This document shows, piece after piece, positions 24,301-34,320 of a stretch of DNA of 64,000 nucleotides. Source of the stretch: Cichorium intybus (lineage: Eukaryota; Streptophyta; Magnoliopsida; Asterales; Asteraceae). Each line of letters starts with the position of its first letter. Within the stretch, counting starts at the first letter, position 1. The stretch covers positions 1 to 64,000 of the forward strand of contig JAKNSD010000061.1 of assembly GCA_023525715.1 (NCBI GenBank). Direction: 5' to 3'. The translations under genes and the position numbers were made by a program. The notes below the pieces were generated by a model. It searched no databases. It had not been told where the DNA came from and saw only the letters and a program-made list of their open reading frames with translations.

Positions 24301-25240
24301 GATCATTGCAAACATGACTTGTTGCACCCGAATCAACCCACCATACAACATCATCATCCTGCACATAGAATGCTTCAAAAATCACAGAAACATAATTCTG
24401 CACATATTTAAGATTTTGAATGAAATCAGATTTCTGACCTTGTTGCTTGTCCGGATCCTTAGATCCACTTGGACCCACATCCTTGTCCTTGTTCACCTTA
24501 CGGAGGCGACAATCTTTCTTGAGATGACCCGGTTTGTTGCAACCCCAACAAACCAACTTAGCCTTCTTGTTTGAAGACTTGTCATCTTTCCTTTTAAACT
24601 TCCTTTTACCTTTAAACTTATTGGAATTCTTAGATCCCTCTCCTTCCACCATATTCACAGAAGAAGAACCAATTTGGTTCTTGCCTTTAGGATTGTTATC
24701 GAGTTCTTGAGTCTTTAAAGACTCCTCAGTCCGTAAATGGCTTCCAAGTTGAACCAGAGTCAACTCTTCCTTCTTATGTTTTAAAGTGTGTTTAAAATCT
24801 TTCCAGGATGGGGGCAATTTGTCAATGATGACAGCCACAGAAATGGCTTCATCCATCTTCAAATTGTGTTGAGCAAATTGTCCCAAAATCCTTAACATTT
24901 CATGGTATTGTTCCATCACAGGCCTTGGATTCCAACGAATCTTATAGTTCTTTTGCGGATTCAACATTTTGATAAACATCAAACAGAGAATCAGACATAC
25001 CATTGAGAATGTGACCACGACATATGTAATCATCGTTCTCCCACTTGATCTCCTTCTTGTTGCCTCCAGGGGTTCATCTTCAACAACTTCAGACATGGGA
25101 GTACTTAGAACATACACCACTTTGAGGGTTGTGAGAAGAAAGTGCATCTTCTTTTGCCATCTCCGGAAGTCTTGGCCTTCAAACTTGGTTAACTTGTCAA
25201 ATTTGCTTGTCATATCTTTCACAGAAGTTTCATTTGCCAT
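21309..25240 (-). pseudogene. Copia-1 gag-pol polyprotein, disrupted
   Basis: Starts at ATG 25240 (MANETSVKDMTSKFDKLTKF). In order: gag; zinc knuckle CWGCNKPGHLKKDC; protease WWVDSGATSHV; integrase HHCC (LWHARLGHIHYKRL ... CKTCM) and core (HSDLCD, DDASRY, RTDKGGEYY, NGVAERKNRTL); RT with CLYVDDMLIFG; RNase H with GYSDASW and MESEFIALAAAGKE. Breaks: an abnormal gag segment near residues 65-90 that looks out of frame with some sequence lost; a frameshift at about 23285; an in-frame TAA at about 22870; an in-frame TGA at about 21700, just before RNase H motif 2. Otherwise well conserved, so inactivation is fairly recent compared with Copia-0. Confidence 0.92.
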
Positions 25241-25264
25241 TGTTGCAGAAATTACTTTGATTTT

Positions 25265-27571
25265 TGTTAGAAATGGGGATAAGATTCAGAGTGAATTCTA
25301 GACCAGAGAATGAGAGAAAGATAATGTTTTTGTCCCCAGAAAAATGACCAAAAACGGCTATAAAACCTGTCAAAAACTGTCACTGGGCGCGTTACACGGC
25401 CCGTGTAATCTTGACACGGGTCGTGTAATGACTTACACGGCCCGTGTAATTCTGACACGGGTCGTGTAATGCCTCAAACTTGCTTCTGTCAAAATGCAGC
25501 AAATTACACGGGTCGTGTAATTTTGACACGGGTCGTGTAATGCCTCAAACTTGCTTCTTTCCAAATGCAGCAAATTACACGGGTCGTGTAATTTTGACAC
25601 GGGTCGTGTCAGACTAATTTTTGGAAAATAAAATTTCTAATTGACAGTTTACTTTGTAACTTGATCAAATTCAAACAAGTGTGTTGTAACATCCCAAAAT
25701 TTTAGGGTAAAATTTAAAAAATTTAAACGAACACTTTAATATAAGAAAAGCCACTTAATTAATTTTGACAAAATTCCATAACTTATAAGTTTAATGAAAA
25801 CATCCCAGGATTAACAAAAGTTAATGAAATCACAACATAACGGAACATCCATTCAAAAACAGTCCTACAATGAAGCAGCACAGTGTATACACGTCACGCC
25901 TTGCCATCCATGGTACCTGATGTACCTGAAACAGTAGTTTATATAGGGAAAGGGTAAGCACGGAGCTTAGTAAGTTCCTCAAAATACCATACGATCCATC
26001 ACATAACATACAACACACAATAACCATTCATATGTCTGTGAGACTCGCGGGCTATCCCTGTTCCGCCTGAAGACTCACGGGCAGTTCCCGTTCTGTCTTA
26101 TCGTTCGCAGGCTTTTCCCATTCCGTCTAATGACTCGCAGGCTATTCCCGTTCCGCCTATTGGCTCGCGGGCTATTCCCGTTCCGTCCACAAACAATCAT
26201 TATCATAGCAATAATTCATACAATTATCATAACAGGTAAGATCACCTTAGTCTAACATATCTTCCTTCCTACGCATGCAATATCACCTATAGTATAGTGA
26301 GAAGACTCACCTGATTGTAGTTGACTATATCGTTTATCTTTCTCGTCTTTGTATTTCTTTTCAACTTTAACTGTTAACATAATAATAAATCTATCATTTC
26401 TTAATCCTTAACTATATTATAGTCGCATCATTAAACCCTTCAATAATTCCAATATGATACTCCATGATTTATCAAGTAAAGAACGGTCAGGTAGAAGATT
26501 AGATGGGGTGGCAGGATCCTTTCAGCATTTTAGCCTTTCGGAAAATCCAACAACCAGATCCCAAGTAATCGGCCTAGGCACCGTCCTCGTAAGTAAATCA
26601 ATCAGTATTATTTTCAGAATTACGAATTGTTATAACGACGTTTTTAAGGTTTTTATTTACTATTGTTGGAAATGAATATGTTATACTTATTACATATTCT
26701 ACTTCTTAATACAAAAATTATTTTACAATACCTAATTAAGCTATAGAAAGGTTTGTAGTTACCTTATGACCATTCGTCGGAATCTATAACTCCTTCGTTA
26801 GGCTTTCGAGCTTCTTCCGCTCACTTGCTTACACTCTAGTGCTTAGAAATCTCTATATATTGGATTGAGATTTGTTGGTGTGGTTTATGAGATGTTTTGG
26901 GGGGTATTTATACTTGAATTCTTGAATAAAAAATGGCATGACACTTTTGACAAAAGATTTTAATAATATAATTTTGTTGAAATTAAAGGCCTTCTAGAAT
27001 CAGTCTGTTCAAGACTGGTTTAGCCGATCTTAAACCCATTAAATTCACGTTTTTATTTGATATTCAGAAAATTCATCTCAATACCTTTCCAGGGATGTAT
27101 TTTACGTATTTATACGATATTTCTATGATTTATTATGAATTTTTGAAAACAGACTATCTAATCTGTCAATTCCGAACTAATCAGTAAAGATTGCATTTTT
27201 TACCATAGATAATGTCATTTTCAAGCTTACTATTTTTTTGGTAATTGTACTAGACTCAATTTGTAAACTTTGTGCACTGGTTTGAGGTCCAAATGATTTT
27301 TCTAGAATTAATTATGATTTTTCTAAAAACGACACAAAAAGCTGATTTTCATATGAAATTGTAACTAAAGTTTTTCTTAGCTTTATAACTACCAATGATC
27401 ATATAATTCCTAACACTCTTATTTTAAGTATATGTTATAATCAGGATACGAGTCTTACATGTGTACTCCACACCTTCCTTACTTGTTTAATGTTTGTCAA
27501 GATCACATTCGGTCAACAAAATTAATCCATTACACTTAAATACATATTGGTAATTTTACGAATCACCAACA
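25265..27571 (-). repeat. Copia-1 5' LTR, interrupted by a solo LTR
   Basis: 25265-25684 plus 27465-27571 together match the 3' LTR, except for an 87-base deletion near its inner end. The palindrome array is at 25393-25611. The short distance to the gag ATG and the missing primer site suggest deletion or great decay of the leader. Confidence 0.88.
25685..27459 (-). mobile_element. Solo LTR, Ty3/Gypsy-like, nested in Copia-1, TSD TGTGT
   Basis: 1775 bases, TGTAACATCCCAAAATTT to CGAGTCTTACA, with perfect duplications TGTGT at 25680-25684 and 27460-27464. The uninterrupted Copia-1 3' LTR (AAGTGTGTACTCC, about 20660) is the empty site. Read on the minus strand it starts TGTAAGACTCGTATCC, like the solo LTR at 7080, so they are one family in opposite orientations. 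A five-copy array of about 30 bases (GACTCGCGGGCTATTCCCGT) is at 26037-26192. Confidence 0.93.
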
Positions 27572-27576
27572 AAAAC

Positions 27577-28019
27577 TCTGGCTATTGCCTTTACGAGCAT
27601 TTTTTGAAATTGCTATCCACGCTTCTGTCAAAGCCACTTCTTCGTACGACGGCCAAACTTTTGAACCTTTTTGCACCACCGTTTTATTCGATGGTTTCTT
27701 CCTCCTCTACGGTTCGGGTGGTTGCATTTCCAATATCAATACATTATCGAGAGAATTTAGTTATGGAAATTGATTTGTTTAAACGGGTGGTGAATGTGGG
27801 AATGGATTTTGTTGTGAAAAGATGGGTATTGATATGGTGGTGGATATTGGTTTGGTTGTGGAGAACTATTTAGTAAAGTTGTAAACAAGCAATTCGATGA
27901 TTAGTTGAGATTATATTCACCAAAACGTAAGTGGTTCTGTTTAATCAGAAAGGGTAGTTATTGCGATTAGGTGTGTTATTGGTTTGGTTGGATGTTGAGG
28001 TGTTCGAAATTTGATCCAT
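27577..28019 (-). pseudogene. PIF/Harbinger ORF1 remnant, 5' part
   Basis: From ATG 28019: MDQISNTSTSNQTNNTPN, then shifted frames rich in Pro/Gln/Tyr (PNQYPPPYQYPSFHNK), then VVQKGSKVWPSYEEVALTEA and WIAISKNARKGNSQSF, where Copia-1 interrupts. The Pro/Gln-rich leader followed by a Myb/SANT-like 'W...E...L..AW..IS.......Q' is characteristic of PIF ORF1. A DDE transposase partner is not present in the window. A shorter 5' fragment of the same gene lies at 53190-53300. Confidence 0.7.
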
Positions 28020-29235
28020 TTTTGAAAGAAAGTTTGAGAGTGTGGTAGAAGTGTATTGAGTGAGATAGAAGTATAGAAAGAGATGTGAAATATTTATAAA
28101 ACGAGTGTTATATATAGGTGAGTAAAAGTAAGTTCAGTAAAAATAATAATAATTTTTTTTATTTCCAACATTTATATGACCATCCCCTTGTGTGAAGCCG
28201 GTGACATACGAGGACGGAGGACGCATGGAAGGCGGTGTTTGCACCTTCCCATTATCCACCATAAAAATCCAGTTACAAAATTTTGGGAAATCCGACCCCG
28301 ATTTAACGTATAGAATAAATCAGATTCAAAAATTAAACATTCAGATTTTATTAAACTTAGTCCGAATCAAATCCCGGATCTTTAAAAAATTAGATCCAGT
28401 TTCCGCACCTCTACATCCATGAGAAGTTGTTTGGCATTGGCCCTCGCTCCTTAAATGAGTAAATGTTTCTTATTGTTTTGATATACAATTTAATTGCAAA
28501 TCTACATGAAACAATAAAAAGATTTTTGTATTGCACCAATTGACATAACCTTACATTGATAAAATTCTTGTTGACAGTCATAACTTATACCAACCTAGGT
28601 TATGGAAAAAGGATATCTATTGATAGATGGAATGATTATTCGTTGTATGGTGATGTTTATGTTTATTTCACTTGCTGTGGAAGAGTGGACAAACTAGAAT
28701 GTGTCGGTGTGTAAAGTGTGTAAGATTGTGTGATGTGGGTTTCCTTCACCTCTTATTTTCTCTCTGCCACATCAACATCTAGTCAGCATCCCTTAATATC
28801 TCCCTTACTTTTGGTACAGCTAATGATGCACAAGTTACAACCTTAGCCTTTCTCTTTGCCATATCCGCGTGCATCGAAGAGCTCTTATGAGGCTCAAAAT
28901 GCAGGGTCGCCGCATGGGGGTAGGGGCTGTGTTCCGCGCAATGGGGGCCTCCCTCCACCTCCCAACCGGACAGCATAAAAGCAGAAAACATTTTATTGGT
29001 GTTAGTTGTAAAATAGATATGATTTGACGGATTGTTTACAAACCGATAAGGTAATGTTATAATTGGATATAAACCATTAAATCGAAAAGTATTATCCAAA
29101 TAGCTTTGACATTTACCTAAATCGGTTAAAAACAAAAAAAAAAACTCATATCACGCACATGTCGTTATCTCTATAACAATATAATGTTGACAAAAAAAAA
29201 AAAAAAAAAAAACTTTGAATATTGCAAAACTAAAA
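28020..29235. repeat. Duplicated block B, 3' of the lectin gene
   Basis: This runs parallel to 53300-53460 (PIF promoter part), 55015-55320 (AAATCCGACCCCGATTTA and ACCTAGGTTATGGAAAAAGG) and 55590-56330 (GCATCGAAGAGCTCTTATG, TTTACAAACCGATAAGG). It acts as the empty site for the MITE at 55873-56203. A 19-base poly-A lies near 29193. The open frames in it are not conserved in the second copy, so I call none of them genes. Confidence 0.8.
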
Positions 29236-29849
29236 CTAATTTGCTACTTTTTTTCCATTTATTTTACTTTGATCATCTTCACTTCTATCATCTATTTCAG
29301 TTTCAGTTCCAGCAATCCATCCAACGGGCCTAACATAGACCCCAATGGAACACACACGAGACTTGTAAACACTACCATGAAATCCCCCAAACGAATACTT
29401 TGGACTGAAATTATACACAAATTTCGGAAGCGAGCCCTTAATAACATTTCCAAAGGGTCCAAACATACGTTTGTTGGTCTCAAATGTAATCGAAACCAAT
29501 TTTTTTGCGCCATATTGACCACTTACAGAAGTCAAATACTCCTCTGGATCATCAATCATCGCCTGCAATTTTCAATTCCCGAAAATAAAAACTGCTTTTA
29601 GTTTTAATCAAAGTTACAGAGAGATGAGTAGATGGACATGGTAAAACTTACGATATCAAACTTCGATCCAGAGGGTTTTCCATGGACTTGTGAAGGAAGC
29701 ATTTTGCCATTTACATCAGACACAAACTGGATTGAATAGACCGTGTGTTCTCCATATGAAATTAGAATTTGTACGATTTTAGTCTTGCCACCGTCGTCCC
29801 AAATTGATCCTTTCATTTGGTTGGGACCCAACTTCAACATGTTTTCCAT
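29236..29849 (-). CDS. Jacalin-related lectin, two exons, intact (copy B)
   Basis: Exon 1, 29849-29652 (66 codons), starts MENMLKLGPNQMKGSIWDDG and ends GSKFDI at a GTAAGT donor. Exon 2, 29562-29236, follows TTGCAG and encodes AMIDDPEEYLTSVSGQYGA, FETNKRMFGPFG, SFGGFHGSVYKSR and IGVYVRPVGW, then an acidic tail to TAG. The phase-0 junction gives about 174 residues, one jacalin fold (usual size about 140-150) plus a tail. 'G..G..WDDG', 'EYLTSVSG', 'F.TN...GPFG' and 'GFHG' are hallmark strands. Such lectins bind mannose- or galactose-type sugars and usually act in the cytosol or nucleus in stress and defence; no signal peptide is seen. The sugar-loop residues are not assignable with confidence. 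It may be expressed, but its promoter lacks a TATA segment that copy C retains. Confidence 0.85.
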
Positions 29850-29981
29850 GATGGCGACTCAAAGATGCTTCAGGTTGTTAGTTTTCAAAGCCCGACTTCA
29901 AGTTGTTGGCGGGGGATAATAGTAATTGATTTGTAGTTGGTAGCTGGAAAACGGATAGCTGTAGCTTTTATTTGTGCAGAA
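29850..29981 (-). promoter_or_regulatory. Lectin upstream region lacking the TATA segment
   Basis: On the minus strand the paralogue at 62030-62075 reads CCCCCGC, then GAACTTTTATATATATTTC, then GCCAACAAC. Here CCCCCGC is joined directly to CAACAAC (about 29903-29916), a 27-base deletion between GC microhomologies. It removes the only strong TATA-like sequence within about 100 bases of the start codon. Confidence 0.6.
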
Positions 29982-30122
29982 GTGTTCGGCAGAAGTAGCT
30001 GTTGGTTTTTAAAAATGTAAAATAATATGAAAATCAAAAGCTAAAAAAGCTAAAAGTTCCTAAAAGCTAAATTAGGAGCTTTTTGTTTAAAATAAACACC
30101 AGAAGCTCATACTGCCGAATGA
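29982..30122. mobile_element. Small MITE (TTCGGCAG inverted ends), present in both lectin copies
   Basis: GTGTTCGGCAGAAGTAGCTG at the left is mirrored by CAGAAGCTCATACTGCCGAA at the right. The interior is rich in AAAAGCTAAAAAAGCTAAAA. The same element sits at about 62185-62313 in copy C, so it inserted before the lectin locus duplicated. The type resembles common hAT-related plant MITEs; the target duplication is unclear. Confidence 0.6.
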
Positions 30123-30289
30123 AACTCTCTTTTAATTTTTCGGGTTTTTTCTTAAAAGCAAAAGGCTCTCATTTAATTTTTTGTTTTTTTAAGCACGTTG
30201 TTTTTTAATACGAAATATTTTAATTAAAAAATATATTACTAGAGATTTTAAGGTTATTGTTAATCAAAGCTTCTGTCGTTAAGTATTAT

Positions 30290-31087
30290 GATGACATGAT
30301 TTGTAATGAAAATTAGGAAGTCACAACCTCTGATTTTTGGGTGTGACAGATCTCAACACCAAATTTGAGTTGACTCATTGTGAATTGTGATAAACAAACA
30401 ATTTACTACCAATAATGTGAAATTATGTTGGTGTTTTTTTACTGTTATATTGTCAATGATTTGAACTTTGAAATTAGGTAATAGATTCATGTCAATGTCG
30501 TTATGCGATTTTGTGAATTTTATAATTTTAATTGATTTACTTGTGGATTTTGGAACATTTTGACCGGACCACGCTAATCGCTAGGTCCATTCCTTGATCC
30601 GCCAATTTTTACACTCGAATTAGACATCTGTATAGTATTAATTAACTGATAGATCATTAAATAAGTTTTGGTGATCAACTGTGAAATCAACAGTTTCCTT
30701 TTTGGCTTATAGTTTACGAAATTACACAAACACATATAAAATAGAAACAAAAAACTAGGTCAAGTGATGTAGAAAGTAGATTCATAATCACATATAAACA
30801 CTTATTAAACTTACTTGTCTAAAATGTCGAATACTCACCGGGCGCGGTGACGATCAGGCTGCGAGAGGCGACTGAACTGCCGGACCGGAGCGGCGAGACA
30901 CAGAACTTCGGCGGAATGCGAATCGTGTTCGGCTCGTCTTCGTCGTTGTTTCAAACTGCGATTCAAATACAGAAGATAAGAATTGGAACGTGAGAGGCGA
31001 GACAGAGAAACGACAGCGATGTTAGGAGTTGACCAGTGTCGTGAGAGTTGACTAAAGAGATTAGAGATGAAACCGAAGCCGCCTTTC

Positions 31088-31122
<35 letters not shown>

Positions 31123-31310
31123 CAGTGTCGTGAGAGTTGACTAAAGAGATTAGAGATGAAACCGAAGCCGCCTTTCTGATTTTCTTTTGGGCCAGCTATT
31201 GGAGGGCGTACCGCGTGTGTATTAATAGTTATAAAGTTCGGGCTCAGTTATAAAAAAAATGGTCCAGTAAAATTTATCTACAAAACAAGCTTTGGTAGGT
31301 GGATAGTGGA
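30290..31310. repeat. Duplicated block upstream of lectin copy B (paralogue of 2340-3575)
   Basis: Matches block D in order, including CGCTAATCGCTAGGTCCATT (30573) and the GC-rich splice-donor-bearing patch at 30840-31000. It lacks the 3203-3487 MITE but contains a private 60-base duplication with poly-A. No protein-coding frame is conserved between the two copies. Confidence 0.85.
31034..31182. repeat. 60-base direct repeat flanking a 29-base poly-A
   Basis: 31034-31093 and 31123-31182 are near-identical (CAGTGTCGTGAGAGTTGACT ... CGCCTTTCTGATTT), separated by A29. The second half continues in register with the paralogous block. It looks like either an unusually long target duplication around a retroposed poly-A tail or a local assembly or slippage duplication. 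Confidence 0.85.
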
Positions 31311-31482
31311 TGAGTCAATGAGAAAATTCTTATTATATATATATATAGATTAAATGAGAACATGTTATCTAGAAGACTGATGGGGTATCTAGAAGACTGA
31401 TGGGATGCGAGGGTGTTAGGGGGTGGTTTTTTATTTAGAATAATTGAGTCTTTGTTATTCTCTCAACAACATTCTAATCTAT

Positions 31483-31780
31483 AAGGGTGCACGGAGTAGT
31501 GGAAAGATGAGGGCGGGCTCGGCTGCGGGTTCGTGTGGCACCGGCGGTACCGCTCGGGTTCGCCCTCCGGCGGGTTCAAAGAGGACTTCCAGCGGGCTCG
31601 TGAAGCCGCTGTGCGTCGAAGGCATAGAAGGAAAAGGGTTGGAGGTGGGTTCGGCGGGTTGGAGAGCGAGGTGGGTTCGGCGGGATCGGCGGCTTCTACA
31701 CCGTCCCGCTGCGGGTTCCGGCGGGTTGAGGGCGGGATCGGCTTCCAGCGGGTTCGCCTTCCACTACTCCGTGCACCCTT
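31483..31780. mobile_element. GC-rich element with perfect 22-base terminal inverted repeats
   Basis: AAGGGTGCACGGAGTAGTGG at the left end is perfectly mirrored at the right end (CCACTACTCCGTGCACCCTT). The 298-base body is far more GC-rich than its surroundings and is built from GGCGGGTTC-like words in both orientations, so it can fold on itself. Flanks are TAT/AAG without a clear duplication; a palindromic TTA/TAA site is possible, as in PIF-type MITEs. The Arg/Gly-rich open frames across it (31444-31874) are composition artefacts. Confidence 0.75.
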
Positions 31781-31789
31781 AAGTCAAGG

Positions 31790-32653
31790 TGTCGTCATAT
31801 GGTTAATATTTATATCTGGAGCCACGTTTATCAATGATTTTTTTTCAATTATAACATTATATAGTTTTTTCTAATTGGGCAATGTTTTTGAAATTCTAGC
31901 AAATTGTAATAATAAAAATTGTTTTGTATTTGGATTATATTTCTATGATAAACTTGAAGATCACAAATACTAAGGTGACAAGTTTTAAGGTAAATTTTCA
32001 AACGCTTACAACCTTATTTTACTTAAAGTAAAATTTTCAAATGAAATATTTATAAACAAAAAGCCAAAAAAATAGATAAATGTAATATGAAATGTCCTAA
32101 AATGAAATAAACATATAAAATCTAACATTATATACACGTCAAATTAGTTGTCTCAGATTTTGACCGAAAGAAAAAATTTCATATGATCGCTAAACCAAGA
32201 CAACACCCACAACATCCCATGACAACTTTACAATGTCAATCTCATTTTGAGAATGTAGTTGCACCAATGAGTCATTAATTGTGCAAACCTGAAGATCCTA
32301 ATTACCATATGTACGCTGACAAGCAATTTCCAATTTTCCTTGATATTTCATTAGTTTCCTGGATTTATAGAGTATATCACCGACTAATGGAGGGGTGAAA
32401 TGTCAAACTAAGATACTTTCATTTGTCTATTTTTGTGACTTCATGCAAAAAACCAACTTTGCTCAATTTTTTCATGGTTAATAGCAGCATACTTTCCTTC
32501 TTCTACTTTTTGTGACTTAATGCAAAAAGGTTAAGTTAGTTTCTATTTTCACGCTAAATACTAACTTACTTTCATTTGTCTATTTTTGTGATCTAATGCA
32601 AAAAATGACAAGATCGATTCCAATTTTCCGTGCTTAACAGGAACGTACTTTCC
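31790..32653. other. AT-rich intergenic DNA with degenerate tandem repeats
   Basis: There is no gene visible. From about 32400 a roughly 75-90 base unit recurs (CTATTTTTGTGACTTCATGC, then ACTTTTTGTGACTTAATGCA, then CTATTTTTGTGATCTAATGC), each followed by a TTTTC.TGCTTAA-like phrase. The array resumes after the Mutator-like element at 34330-34440 (TTTTGTCATCTGATACAAAA and ATTTTGTGAGATGATGCAAA). Confidence 0.65.
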
Positions 32654-32662
32654 TTTTTTTCA

Positions 32663-32892
32663 GAGTAAATTACAGAAACAGTCCTTGAAGTATCCCAAAA
32701 CTAACAGAGAGAACCCAACTATTCGATTTTCACTATATGAGTCACTAAGATTTGTAAAATCCTACAAATCGGTCCCTGAGTAAAGTAAAAAGACTAAAAT
32801 ACCCTTTTTAATTTCTATTTTCTTTTTCTTTGAATTTATTATTTATTTTATTAGAAAAAAAATACCCCACCCACCCCTACCCCCACCCCCAC

Positions 32893-32930
<38 letters not shown>

Positions 32931-34320
32931 GGAAAGCTTACGAGACGTAATGGAAAGGGATTGTTAAGGTTAATGTTGTTCTTAATCTCGTTGGGCCGAA
33001 CATCATTGATTATTTCTCTGACAATACTCCACAGCGAAGATTATGGCTATTTACGGTCCAGCCACCACAATTCAAGCCTCGTAAGAACATCGGAGCTGGG
33101 TTTAGTATATTAGTGTTTTGGGATTCGGATTCTGGAAGCTCTGTATGGTCGGTTTAGGATCTGAAAGTTCTTTAACCTCTGTGAATGTCGTTTTCAAGCT
33201 CGATTATCCCAATTCTTTTGTCCTTGATACTAGTTTGATTAACGATGGTTTTACCCTTTACGATGTTATAGAGAATGCCTCTCTTAGTCTGCCCAATGCA
33301 CTGAACGATTACGGGAGTGTGCTATGCTCAATCATAACATAGGGTCTTAGATTCAAATTGGATTACAATAACTACGACTGTAAGAACGTTTCTTGTACCT
33401 TCATAACAGTAGGCAATGAAACATTTGCACGGTTCACGTCCATTAAAGTCGTTGATTGCTTAGAAGATGGAAAAGTTTGATACATTATGCAGTGAAAAAG
33501 AACTAAGCAAGAAATAGTGAAAAAGAACAGAGTAACAAAGTCTCTCGTTAACCATTTTTCACAGTGCATCAACTTCCTTTAGTAAATCAAACTCTAAACC
33601 TTCTTCTTAAACTCCTCCATTTGATGCCCCTATCTTCTTTCTCCCTCTCCAGTCATTTCTCCAGATGCGATTATGTGCCTGTCTTGTAACGAACGGCCTA
33701 GATCAATCCGAGAGAACAGAGGAGGGAACACAGCGATGGGATCCATGATCGGTTGCATGATCCACCCATGGAAGATGATGAAGACGCACTACTGAACAGC
33801 AGCACCAGTGAAATCGAATGAAACAGGAAGAATAAGCAGCAGATGTGCGTGATCGGAGATCCTACAGCAACGGTAACGCCGCCGACCATCCCACCCATCA
33901 TACCGTTCATCGCCAGATCGGAAAGACCCACGATTCCATTCCGGATTACAGGATTACCCAATTGCTTGCTGTTGGAAATTTCCATGGGAGCTCCGTAAGG
34001 AAGATTTATTAGTTACAGGATTACCCAATTAGAGTTAATCACGGAAAGAAAATCACCGGAGGAGAGAGAGAGTGGGTGGGGTGGGTTTTTTAATTTTTTA
34101 TTTTTAATTATAAAAAGAATATAAATAAAAAGATAAAAGAAATAAGAAAGGGTAAGAAAGTCATTTCATATGGACCTGTGAACTATTTCGATACATCAGG
34201 GACCGATTTGTTGTATTTTGCAAACCTTAGTAACTCATATAGTGAAAATCGGATAGTTAGGTTCTTTCTGTTAGTTTTGGAATGCTTGGAATGCTTCGGG
34301 GACTGTTTATGTAATTTACT
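32663..34320. mobile_element. Nonautonomous Mutator-like element, 9-bp TSD, about 130-base TIRs
   Basis: Left end GAGTAAATTACAGAAACAGT and right end (inverted) AGTAAATTACATAAACAGTC begin inverted repeats that align for about 130 bases, through ATTTTCACTATATGAGT and AAATCGGTCCCTGA. Nine-base duplications TTTTTTTCA lie at 32654-32662 and 34321-34329, the Mutator hallmark. The 1.4-kb interior has no MuDR transposase but has exon-like frames of higher GC, so a Pack-MULE is possible. A (TC)n tract sits at 32894-32926. Confidence 0.82.
32951..33342 (+). pseudogene. Exon-like frames inside the Mutator-like element, unrecognised
   Basis: An open frame from 32951 to a TAG at 33157 reads VNVVLNLVGPNIIDYFSDN, then RRLWLFTVQPPQFKPRKNIG. 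An overlapping frame, ending at 33342, reads VNVVFKLDYPNSFVLDTS and DVIENASLSLPNALNDYG. Both look protein-like and lie between the long TIRs, so they may be captured exons with a shift between them. I do not recognise the donor gene. A minus frame at 33698-33985 (hydrophobic) is weaker. Confidence 0.3.

Larger units (their letters stand above)
20161..27571 (-). mobile_element. Copia-1 retrotransposon, TSD AAAAC, with a nested solo LTR
   Basis: LTRs lie at 20161-20774 and 25265-27571; the latter is split by a solo LTR at 25685-27459. Perfect duplications AAAAC flank it (20156-20160 and 27572-27576), and joining the flanks restores the PIF reading frame (NSQSF/EILW). On the minus strand the polypurine tract AAATGGGGGAGG precedes the 3' LTR. 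No initiator-tRNA primer site is visible between the 5' LTR and the gag ATG, a gap of only 24 bases. Polyprotein damaged by a frameshift and two stops. Without the nested LTR the element is about 5.6 kb. Confidence 0.93.

Noticed and set aside
28779..29135. 118-residue minus-strand protein downstream of the lectin
   Set aside because: The paralogous block at 55590-55870 does not keep this frame, and no domain is recognisable.
31444..31874. Arg/Gly-rich proteins of 112 and 113 residues
   Set aside because: Both frames lie across a GC-rich element with perfect inverted ends; the composition comes from GGCGGGTTC repeats, not coding constraint.
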